From the NCBI GenBank assembly GCA_020029455.1, contig JAIBJH010000148.1, forward strand, positions 1-6,783: DNA of 6,783 nt, written 5' to 3'. The DNA is from Hyphomicrobiales bacterium (lineage in GTDB: Bacteria; Pseudomonadota; Alphaproteobacteria; Rhizobiales; Aestuariivirgaceae). Both the position numbers and the translations under genes were made by a program. Positions 1 to 6,783 of this stretch are shown here, piece after piece; positions within the stretch are counted from its first letter, which is position 1, and every line of letters begins with the position of its first letter. The notes under the pieces were generated by a model. It was not told the origin of the DNA. It was given only the letters and a program-made list of their open reading frames with translations, and ran no database searches.

Positions 1-1853
1 TATCTCACCTATGCCGGCATTTACCGCGACGTATGGCTTGTCGTTACGCCGATGATTTCACTCGGCAATGCCAAGATCGAAACGCCTGACGTCTTGGATG
101 AACGCAAGCGCGTGACGGTTGCTGGTGAAATAGCAAATCCGCAAGGCGTTGCCTTCATAGGAAAAGTGTCGGCGCGGCTTCTCGATGCCAAGGGGCGCAA
201 GATCGCTTCAACGTCCACAACGGTCGAAGGATCAAGCTATTCCCTGTCCTTTGCCGGGCTTGAAAACATCGCCTTGTGGGACATCGACAGTCCTGTGCTC
301 TACAAGCTTGAACTTGAACTTGAAACTCACCACGGCAAGGATGCGAAAGTCATTGCTTTCGGTTTCCGTCATGCCGAATTCACCGCCGATGGCTTTTTCC
401 TCAACGGCCACAAGCTGAAGATTCGCGGGCTGAACCGCCACCAGTCCTTCCCCTATGTAGGCTATGCCATGGGCAGGCGCGCCCAGGAACGTGATGCTGA
501 AATCCTGAAGCATGAGTTGCGCTGCAACCTCGTGCGCACAGCACACTATCCGCAATCACCCTGGTTCCTGGATCACTGCGACCGCATCGGGCTGCTCGTC
601 TTCGGAGAGATTCCGGGTTGGCAACACATCGGCGGTGCGGCCTGGAAGGACGAAGCGGTGGAAAATGTCCGGCGCATGTTGCGCCGCGATTGGAACCACC
701 CATCCGTCGTGATCTGGGGTGTGCGCATCAACGAGTCTCAGGACGACCATGATTTCTATCAACGCACCAATGCCATGGCACGCGAGCTCGACAAGACGCG
801 CCAGACCGGCGGTGTCCGCTACATCACCGACAGCGAGCTTCTCGAAGACGTTTACACCATGAACGACTTCATCCTCGGCCAGGAAGAACGGGTGCGGAGC
901 AACCGTGGCCGCGTCGCGCTGCGCGATCAGCAGGAAGTGACGGGCCTCAAGCACAACGTGCCTTACCTCGTCACAGAGTTCGGAGGCCACATGTTTCCCA
1001 CCAAGCGCCACGACCAGGAGCAGCGCCAAGCCGAGCATGTGACGCGCAACTTGCAGATTCTCGAGGCTGCCCACGCCGATCCTCACATCTCCGGCTGCAT
1101 CGGCTGGTGCTTTGCCGATTACAACACCCACAAGGATTTCGGCTCCGGCGACCGCATCTGCCATCACGGCATGCTGGACATGTTCCGTGTGCCAAAATTT
1201 GCTGCCCATGTCTGGGCCACCCAAGGCCGTCCGGAGCGCGGCAATGTTTTGGAGCCCGTCACATTCTTTGCAAGAGGTGAGCGCAACATCGGCGGCGTGT
1301 TGCCCCTCATCGTCCTGACCAATTGCGATGAAGTTGAGCTGCGCTATGGTCCGCATGTCGTAAAACGCGCCGTACCCGACAGGCAGACTTTTCCGCATCT
1401 GCCCCACGCTCCCGTGGTCTTCGACGAGCGGGTGTTTTCTCCAGAAGAACTTGGCGCCTGGGGCATGCGCTGGCATGATGCAGAGGTCAGGGGTTTCGTA
1501 GGCGGAAAGCTCGTCACGAGCCGGCAATTCAGTTCCGAGCCGGTCCCGGTAAGATTGGATGTTGTTGCCGATGAAACATTGCTCAGTGACGAGGCAAAAG
1601 ACTCAACCCGCATCGTGGTGCGCGCCCTTGACCAGGCGGGGAACATCTTGCCGTTTTTTGCTGAGAGCATTGAAATAGCTGTGACAGGCAAGGCAAGGCT
1701 GCTCGGCCCCGCCAACGTTCCGTTGCGCGGCGGCGTAGCCGGATTCTGGGTGGAAACCACAGGCGGCAGCGGCGCAGCAACAATCCGCCTGAGATGTCCC
1801 CGCCTGAAGGACATGCGCCTCACCTTGCACATGAATGAAAGAGGTCGGTTGCC

Positions 1854-1857
<4 letters not shown>
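1..1857 (+). CDS. Glycoside hydrolase family 2 protein (beta-galactosidase/beta-glucuronidase-like), 5'-truncated by the window
   Basis: The reading frame is open from the first base, and the first residues (YAGIYRDVWLV) are the typical end of the GH2 sugar-binding jelly-roll domain, so the gene starts upstream. 618 residues are visible; GH2 enzymes of this build usually have roughly 150-200 more at the N-terminus. Numbering from window codon 1: an Ig-like domain at about 18-120, a TIM barrel at about 127-390 (GLNRHQ near 142-148, RTAHYP, and GWCFADYN around W369), then two C-terminal beta-sandwich domains (VLTNCDEVELRYG, and an invasin-like Ig domain near 535-610). The likely acid/base is E245 in WGVRINES and the nucleophile E326 in LVTEFGG, both intact, so a retaining exo-glycosidase is expected. 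The sugar (galactoside, glucuronide or other) cannot be told. Whether it is secreted is unknown because the N-terminus is missing. Its coupling to an importer ATPase suggests that it works in the cytoplasm on imported glycosides. Confidence 0.93.
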
Positions 1858-2939
<1,082 letters not shown>

Positions 2940-2957
2940 AGAATTCGCAAAGCAACT

Positions 2958-3983
2958 TCACACCCTTGCCCGCGCCGGGCCTGTACTCGCCCTGGGAACA
3001 AGGCGATAGCCGACATCATGCCATTTGCGCCGCTTCGAACCGGGCGAATTGAGGGCTTTGACTGTCATTTCGGCGGCCAATGCCCCGGTCTTGTAGCGGT
3101 TTGTCGCCACGGTTGAGAGGGCGGGCACCGTGCACGCTGCGAAGTCCAGATCGTGGAATCCCAGCACTGAAACATCTCCTGGTACTGTAAGGCCACGGCT
3201 GCGCAGCGCATGGAGCGCTCCCAGAGCGACGTTGTCATCAATACAGAACAACGCGCTGGGCACCGTTCCGCGCTTCGCCACTTCCTCAACCAGTGCCACA
3301 CCAAGGCCTACAGAGTTCAGCTCAGGCATCGTCACGACGTGCCGGACCGGATCCAATCCAGCCTCCTTCATGGCGAGACGATAACCATCGAGCCTGTGAC
3401 TGGCGCGCTCATCAATGGCCCCGACGAGAAAGCCAATTTCCTTGTGACCCAGCTCGATGAGGTACCGGGTTGCATCAATCCCGGCCTGATCGAGCTTGAA
3501 GCCGATGTTCATGCCGATCGGATTGGCGCTCCTCGCAAAAGTTTCGACGACCGGTATATGCGCCGTCTCGAGCAGACGCCTTGCTGCAGGCGTGTGCTCC
3601 GTGCCAACGATGATAATGGCCTCCACCCGCTGCCCCAAGAGTGTGCGTATGGCGACTTCTTCCGCTTCAGCCGAATAGCGGCTGTTCACCACAAGCGGCT
3701 GGAGCCGCGCCGGGAGAAGCACTTCGTGGATGGCCTGCAAATACTCGGCGAAGATGACATTGTATAAGGTCGGCACAATGACGCCAACCGAATGACTGCG
3801 CGCCGATGCCAAGCGGCTTGCAGCAAGGTTGGGGACATAACCCAGCGTGCTGATAGCGGTGTCTATGCTGTTCCTGAGCTTCGCCGACACGGTATCTGGA
3901 TTGCGCAACGCCCGCGAAACAGTGATGGCGCTCACCCCTGCTAAACCGGCAACATCATAGAGTGTTGTTCGTTTCTGTTTGAT
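2958..3983 (-). CDS. LacI-family transcriptional regulator (GntR-like subgroup), apparent ATC start
   Basis: With the start at 3983 the protein is 341 residues, the usual LacI-family length. The N-terminal helix-turn-helix reads KRTTLYDVAGLAGVSAITVS (residues 4-23), followed by the hinge region LAASRLASARS (about 53-63) and a periplasmic-binding-protein-like effector domain to the end (GVIVP near 65, ASHRLDGYRLAMKEAGL, CIDDNVALGA, VSVLGFHDLD, and a closing RASTGP). No ATG, GTG or TTG exists in frame between the upstream stop (4026-4028) and GTG at 3935, and that GTG would remove the first 16 residues, including DNA-binding helix 1. The only near-cognate codon is ATC at 3983-3981, with GGAGAG six bases upstream. 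An ATC start, or a change or read error in an original ATG, explains this. The gene is convergent with the CUT1 ATPase gene (18-bp gap) and divergent from the CUT2 binding-protein gene, so it probably represses the latter and its own transcription, with a sugar as inducer. The family call is very sure; the start is less so. Confidence 0.9.
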   Translation of the reverse strand: MKQKRTTLYDVAGLAGVSAITVSRALRNPDTVSAKLRNSIDTAISTLGYVPNLAASRLASARSHSVGVIVPTLYNVIFAEYLQAIHEVLLPARLQPLVVNSRYSAEAEEVAIRTLLGQRVEAIIIVGTEHTPAARRLLETAHIPVVETFARSANPIGMNIGFKLDQAGIDATRYLIELGHKEIGFLVGAIDERASHRLDGYRLAMKEAGLDPVRHVVTMPELNSVGLGVALVEEVAKRGTVPSALFCIDDNVALGALHALRSRGLTVPGDVSVLGFHDLDFAACTVPALSTVATNRYKTGALAAEMTVKALNSPGSKRRKWHDVGYRLVPRASTGPARARV

Positions 3984-3989
3984 TTTTGA

Positions 3990-3995
3990 CTCTCC
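3990..3995 (-). promoter_or_regulatory. Ribosome-binding site of the LacI-type gene, deciding its ATC start
   Basis: On the minus strand GGAGAG (3995 to 3990) is followed by TCAAAA and then ATC AAA CAG. The six-base spacing is ideal for initiation at ATC 3983-3981. The competing GTG at 3935 has only a G-rich stretch touching the start codon and no properly spaced site. Confidence 0.6.
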
Positions 3996-4011
3996 GGTAA
4001 AGTTTCCAGCG

Positions 4012-4040
4012 AAGCTAACGCAAGTTTAGGCGCCTCTCAA
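4012..4040 (-). promoter_or_regulatory. Candidate promoter of the LacI-type gene
   Basis: Minus strand: TTGAGA (4040 to 4035; 5 of 6 to the -35 consensus), a 17-base spacer, then TAGCTT (4017 to 4012) as a weak -10 (3 of 6, keeping the important TA and final T). Transcription would begin near 4005 and leave a leader of about 20 bases that holds the GGAGAG site. Based on consensus matching only; the -10 is poor. Confidence 0.35.
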
Positions 4041-4050
4041 CAGCCTCATA

Positions 4051-4075
4051 TGTCCAATTTATCAGATAATTGACA
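4051..4075. promoter_or_regulatory. Inverted repeat over the -35 box, candidate operator
   Basis: The core TTATCAGATAA (4059-4069) is a perfect 5+1+5 dyad. Outside it TGTC-C-AATT on the left mirrors AATTGACA on the right with one extra base in the left arm. The right arm includes the whole -35 TTGACA, so a bound protein would block RNA polymerase. The adjacent LacI-type protein is the natural candidate, but the core lacks the central CG pair common in LacI-family operators, so another regulator, or no binding at all, is possible. Confidence 0.4.
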
Positions 4076-4097
4076 GCGCAACCATTTCTGCTAGCTT
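4070..4097 (+). promoter_or_regulatory. Candidate promoter of the CUT2 sugar-uptake operon
   Basis: A perfect -35 hexamer TTGACA (4070-4075), a 16-base spacer and TAGCTT (4092-4097) as a weak -10; read one base earlier, CTAGCT resembles alphaproteobacterial CTATAT-type -10 boxes. The predicted start is near 4104, giving a leader of about 70 bases before the binding-protein gene. A weak -10 combined with a perfect -35 fits a regulated promoter. The -35 lies inside an inverted repeat (4051-4075). Confidence 0.4.
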
Positions 4098-4164
4098 TCG
4101 CTGAGCTTCAGGTGGAATCCGGCCGCCAGGGCAGTTGTGGCTAACAATCAATCCGGCTTGTCAT

Positions 4165-4170
4165 GGGAGA
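4165..4170 (+). promoter_or_regulatory. Ribosome-binding site of the sugar-binding-protein gene, deciding its start
   Basis: GGGAGA at 4165-4170, six bases before ATG 4177. It supports ATG 4177 over the in-frame TTG at 4135, which would put 14 polar residues ahead of an otherwise perfect signal peptide. Confidence 0.75.
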
Positions 4171-4176
4171 AGATCA

Positions 4177-5304
4177 ATGAATTTTTCACACCGACTGCAA
4201 TCTCTATTGTTGGGTGGTATCGCGCTTGGAATGATGTCGGGAGCGGCATTGGCTGTTGATTTGGTCAGCGGACCTGCAACAGATCCGTCCTGCATGGTGC
4301 CATGGGCCGCCGATACTAAGTTCTTCCAGTTTCCCAAGAAGGAAGGACCCTATCGTGTCGCACTCGCTAACGGCTACATCGCCAATTCCTGGCGCATCCA
4401 GATGATCCAGACGGCAAAGGCCTATGCGGCCCAGCCCGATATCGCCGCCAAGCTGAAGGAGTTTAAGGTCATCTCGACCGGCGAAGATGCGCCGGCGCAG
4501 ATTTCAGCCATCAACAACTTCATTGACTCAGGCTTCGATGCCATCGTCGTCAATGCCATCAACCCCACATCCTTCGGCCCGGTCATCAAGCGCGCCAAGG
4601 AAGCAGGCGTTGTGCTCGTGGCATTCGACAACATCCTCGACACGCAGGACGCGATCAACGTGAACGTGGATCAGCGCGGCCTTGGCGAACTCTGGGCTAA
4701 CTGGGTGATCAAGCACGTTCCCAACGGCGGCAAGGTTCTGGAGGTTCGCGGTGTTATCGGCACCTCCGTCGACACGGACCGTCACGAAGCCCTGAACGAA
4801 ACCTTCGCCAAGTCCGGCAAGGACTGGAAGATCACGGAAGTGGTCGGCAAGTGGGATGACGGTACGGCTCAGAAAGTTGCCGCCGACGCAATTGCCACCA
4901 GCGGGCCATTTGACGCCATCGCCGCGCAAGGCGGTGACACGGGCATTGTCCGCGCCATGATGGATGCCAAGCATCCCTTCGTGCCCTTCGGCGGTGAAAC
5001 GGAAAATGGCTTCCGTAAATTGTGTGCCGAGCATACTGGCGACGGCCTGAAGTGTTCATCCGCCGGTACAGGACCTGCCCAGGTTGCCGTCGCCATGAAG
5101 GTGGCACTTGCAGCCCTGGATGGTCAGGTCATTCCGCAGTCTATCAAGCTGCCAACCGCCATCGTTGAAGATCCCAACTTCAAGGACGGCGAAGACTTCT
5201 ATGGCGATCAATCTGACAACTTCTTCGTTGGCAACTCCTTCCCGACCTGCGGTCTGAATTTCTCGGCCCAGGAAATCATGGGACAAACGAAGGAAAATCA
5301 GTAA
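4177..5304 (+). CDS. Periplasmic sugar-binding protein of a CUT2 (RbsB-like) ABC importer
   Basis: 375 residues. A Sec signal peptide is clear: MNFSHR, a hydrophobic stretch at 10-20, and an ALA cleavage site after residue 26, so the mature protein is periplasmic. It then has the two-lobed Peripla_BP_4 / ribose-binding fold: the first lobe starts at about 58 (PYRVALANGYIANSWR), INPTSFGPVIKRAKEAGV at about 128-145, the inter-lobe region VAFDN ending at 152, AAQGGDTGIVRAMMDA from about 249, and FGGETENGF from about 271. It would capture a monosaccharide or similar ligand and deliver it to the permease driven by the ATPase encoded next. It is somewhat longer than classic RbsB and has four cysteines in the mature chain (C39, C283, C293, C358). 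It is the first gene of the divergently transcribed operon, placed as the probable target of the adjacent LacI-type regulator. The ligand cannot be deduced. Confidence 0.92.
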   Translation: MNFSHRLQSLLLGGIALGMMSGAALAVDLVSGPATDPSCMVPWAADTKFFQFPKKEGPYRVALANGYIANSWRIQMIQTAKAYAAQPDIAAKLKEFKVISTGEDAPAQISAINNFIDSGFDAIVVNAINPTSFGPVIKRAKEAGVVLVAFDNILDTQDAINVNVDQRGLGELWANWVIKHVPNGGKVLEVRGVIGTSVDTDRHEALNETFAKSGKDWKITEVVGKWDDGTAQKVAADAIATSGPFDAIAAQGGDTGIVRAMMDAKHPFVPFGGETENGFRKLCAEHTGDGLKCSSAGTGPAQVAVAMKVALAALDGQVIPQSIKLPTAIVEDPNFKDGEDFYGDQSDNFFVGNSFPTCGLNFSAQEIMGQTKENQ

Positions 5305-5323
5305 GGTTCTCCCTGGCACTACT

Positions 5324-5358
5324 GGGTCTGGGCATCTGCGGATCTGATGCCCAGACCC
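5324..5358 (+). promoter_or_regulatory. Intercistronic 13-bp perfect stem-loop
   Basis: GGGTCTGGGCATC (5324-5336) pairs perfectly with GATGCCCAGACCC (5346-5358) around the 9-base loop TGCGGATCT. It starts 20 bases after the binding-protein stop and ends 21 bases before the ATPase start. The bases after it (GAGTCTTCAAGG) have no T-tract, so it is not a standard intrinsic terminator. In binding-protein operons, hairpins at this place commonly protect the upstream mRNA from 3' exonucleases or partly attenuate transcription, which keeps the binding protein in excess over the membrane complex. That role is inferred; the structure itself is plain in the sequence. Confidence 0.8.
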
Positions 5359-5366
5359 GAGTCTTC

Positions 5367-5373
5367 AAGGGGG
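5367..5373 (+). promoter_or_regulatory. Ribosome-binding site supporting a TTG start for the CUT2 ATPase
   Basis: AAGGGGG at 5367-5373 lies six bases before TTG 5380. The in-frame ATG at 5404 has no purine-rich site before it and would remove the first residues of the first beta strand (DILFRMENTTKRYGG), so TTG is preferred. Confidence 0.65.
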
Positions 5374-5379
5374 CTGACT

Positions 5380-6783
5380 TTGAATTCCGATATTCTTTTC
5401 CGAATGGAGAACACCACCAAACGCTACGGTGGTGTTGTCGCGCTGAACGGCGCCTCCATCGCGCTTCGCCGCGGCCGCATCCATGCGGTGCTGGGCGAAA
5501 ACGGCGCCGGCAAATCCACCCTGATCAAGATCATGGCCGGCGTTGTGCAGCCCGATTCCGGAACCATGAACCTCGATGGTCAGGACGTGAAGTTCTTCTC
5601 GCCGTCTGAGGCCAATGCCCATGGCATTGTTTGTGTCTTCCAGGAACTGTCGCTCATTCCCGACCTCACGGTGGCCGACAATATCATCCCGGCCAATCCG
5701 CCTACCCGCTTTGGGCTGATCGACCGCAAGGCCCAGCGCAAGCTGGCGCTTGAGGCACTGGCCCGCGCCGGCGCAGAAGACATCCACCCGGCAGCTCCCG
5801 TCCGCGAGCTTTCCCTGTCACGCCGCCAGATGGTCGAAATCGCCAAGGCGCTGGCCCGCAAGCCGAAGATCCTCATTCTGGACGAGGCAACCTCGGCGCT
5901 CACCGCGGCGGACGTCGAGAAGGTTTTTGCCCTGCTGCAGCGCCTGAAGAAGGAAGGCGTGGCCATCGTCTATATTTCCCATCGCATGCATGAGATCGAG
6001 GAACTTGCCGACGACTGCACGGTCTTCCGCAATGGCCAGATGATTTCGACCTATGAAGCCGGCACCAAGACGGACGCCGAAGTCATAGAAATGATGATCG
6101 GCCGCGAATATCACCATGACTTTCCAGCGAAGCAGGTGCTGGACAAGGCGGCCGCGCCCGCCCTCTCCTGCAAGGGCCTCACCTGGCAGAACCGTCTGCG
6201 CAACATCAGCTTTGAACTGAGGCCGGGAGAAATCCTGGGGCTGGGCGGACTCGATGGTCAGGGACAAAAGGAATTGCTGCTGGCGCTTTTCGGCGTTCTC
6301 AAGAACTGCACAGGCGAAGTCACCGTGGGCGGCAAGGCCGCCATGCCCCGCAGCCCTGCAGCCGCGAAGTCCAACGCGTTCCGCATGGCCTTGATTCCTG
6401 AAGACCGGAAGATGGAGGGGCTGCTGCTTCCCATGGCGGTGGGCGACAATCTCATCATGGCGGCTCATGCGCGGGTTTCGAGCAGGGGCATTGTCGACCG
6501 GGCCAAAGCCGATGCTGAAATGCAAAGGCTGGTGCAGCTCCTCTCCATCAAGACGGCAAGCCTCGACATTCCGGTGAGTTCGCTCTCGGGTGGAAACCAG
6601 CAGAAGGTGGTGATCGCCAAGTGGCTGATGAACCAGCCCGCCGTCATCCTGCTCAATGATCCTACGCGCGGCATCGATGTCGGCACCAAGCAGGAAATGT
6701 ATGCCCTGCTTGTCGAGCTTGCCAAACAGGGCGCCGCCATCATTCTCTATTCGACCGACTATGATGAGCTGATCGGTTTGTGC
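5380..6783 (+). CDS. CUT2 sugar ABC transporter ATP-binding protein, tandem ATPase domains (RbsA/MglA/XylG type), 3'-truncated by the window
   Basis: 468 codons are visible and no stop is reached; the family is usually about 500 residues, so only the end is missing. Domain 1 (about 5-240): Walker A GENGAGKST at 39-47, Q88, signature region LSLSRRQMVEIAKAL at 144-158 (LSLSR in place of LSGGQ), Walker B ILILDE at 164-169, switch H201. Domain 2 (about 260 to the end): a Walker A-like GLDGQGQKE at 290-298 without the usual lysine and Ser/Thr, an intact signature LSGGNQ at 402-407, and LLNDPTRGID at 424-433, where the Walker B Asp-Glu is replaced by N426-D427; the switch His position is T459. A degenerate second domain is known for RbsA-type proteins. 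The protein would power uptake of the sugar captured by the binding protein encoded 75 bases upstream; the permease gene is expected next. Confidence 0.94.
   Translation, partial: MNSDILFRMENTTKRYGGVVALNGASIALRRGRIHAVLGENGAGKSTLIKIMAGVVQPDSGTMNLDGQDVKFFSPSEANAHGIVCVFQELSLIPDLTVADNIIPANPPTRFGLIDRKAQRKLALEALARAGAEDIHPAAPVRELSLSRRQMVEIAKALARKPKILILDEATSALTAADVEKVFALLQRLKKEGVAIVYISHRMHEIEELADDCTVFRNGQMISTYEAGTKTDAEVIEMMIGREYHHDFPAKQVLDKAAAPALSCKGLTWQNRLRNISFELRPGEILGLGGLDGQGQKELLLALFGVLKNCTGEVTVGGKAAMPRSPAAAKSNAFRMALIPEDRKMEGLLLPMAVGDNLIMAAHARVSSRGIVDRAKADAEMQRLVQLLSIKTASLDIPVSSLSGGNQQKVVIAKWLMNQPAVILLNDPTRGIDVGTKQEMYALLVELAKQGAAIILYSTDYDELIGLC

Larger units (their letters stand above)
4007..4103. 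repeat. Long-range inverted repeat near both candidate -10 boxes
   Basis: The left arm CAGCGAAGCTA (4007-4017) is the reverse complement of the right arm TAGCTTTCGCTG (4092-4103) except for one extra T on the right. Each arm also has its own short AGC/GCT dyad. The arms are 74 bases apart and cover the candidate -10 boxes of the two divergent promoters, so they could be paired operators read by one regulator. The match is short, and chance is not excluded. Confidence 0.3.

Noticed and set aside
556..1527. A 323-codon open frame on the minus strand inside the hydrolase gene
   Set aside because: It lies opposite a frame with clear GH2 catalytic motifs, its translation shows no domain I recognise, and long antisense frames are common in GC-rich genes with strong third-base bias.
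2968..2980. Small hairpin GCCCG-CGC-CGGGC as a terminator between the convergent genes
   Set aside because: Only five pairs with a three-base loop, inside the coding end of the repressor gene, and no T-tract on either strand.
3210..3767. A 185-codon plus-strand open frame opposite the LacI-type gene
   Set aside because: The minus-strand frame is an unmistakable LacI-family protein; the plus-strand translation looks like nothing known.
3933..3935. GTG as the start of the LacI-type gene
   Set aside because: It falls at residue 17 within the helix-turn-helix, deletes helix 1, and lacks a properly spaced ribosome-binding site.
3994..4003. TTACCGG (minus strand) as half of a GntR-type operator
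   Set aside because: The other half does not follow (it reads AGAGTC), and the stretch overlaps the ribosome-binding site, so it is not a convincing operator.
4116..4157. Direct repeat AATCCGGC at 4116-4123 and 4150-4157 in the leader
   Set aside because: Eight bases only, with no matching arrangement around the promoters; chance is sufficient explanation.
4135..4176. TTG 4135 as the start of the sugar-binding-protein gene
   Set aside because: It adds 14 mostly polar residues before a complete signal peptide; ATG 4177 has a well-spaced GGGAGA.
4528..5034. A 168-codon minus-strand open frame inside the sugar-binding-protein gene
   Set aside because: It is a shadow of a convincing secreted binding protein; no own motifs or ribosome-binding site.
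5818..6525. A 235-codon minus-strand open frame inside the CUT2 ATPase gene
   Set aside because: It is a shadow of a well-supported ABC ATPase frame, with no recognisable protein and no start signal.

Overview
The window is about 58-60% GC by eye, with dense, short-spaced sugar-uptake genes. Gene style and protein wording (a CUT1-type ATPase, a GntR-like LacI regulator, a CUT2-type sugar system) suggest an alphaproteobacterium, most likely of the Rhizobiales/Hyphomicrobiales. This is inferred from family resemblance only; there is no rRNA or marker gene here.

Layout. (1) Positions 1-1857, + strand: the 3' part of a glycoside hydrolase family 2 enzyme (beta-galactosidase/beta-glucuronidase-like), with its N-terminus outside the window. 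(2) 1854-2939, +: an ATPase subunit of a CUT1 (MalK/UgpC-type) sugar ABC importer, overlapping the hydrolase by ATGA. (3) 2958-3983, -: a LacI-family repressor, convergent with the ATPase gene after an 18-bp gap. Its complete helix-turn-helix can only be read from an ATC start codon. (4) 3984-4176: the 193-bp divergent control region, with a candidate promoter for each direction, an inverted repeat over the -35 of the rightward promoter, and a second long-range inverted repeat near both candidate -10 boxes. (5) 4177-5304, +: a periplasmic sugar-binding protein with a signal peptide. (6) 5324-5358: a perfect 13-bp stem-loop without a T-tract between two operon genes. (7) 5380-6783, +, running off the end: a tandem-domain CUT2 sugar ABC ATPase (RbsA/MglA type), starting at TTG.

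How the genes fit together. The left pair looks like the end of an operon that imports an oligosaccharide or glycoside through a CUT1 transporter and hydrolyses it in the cell. The right pair looks like the start of a CUT2 monosaccharide importer operon, with the permease expected just downstream. The LacI-type protein between them is transcribed divergently from the CUT2 operon and is its most likely regulator; it may also control the hydrolase operon. The substrate cannot be read from the sequence.

I do not see a wholly new system. The points most worth a second look are the ATC start of the repressor, the intercistronic hairpin, the layout of the divergent control region, and the dual ATPase, whose altered residues nearly all fall in one of its two composite ATP sites.
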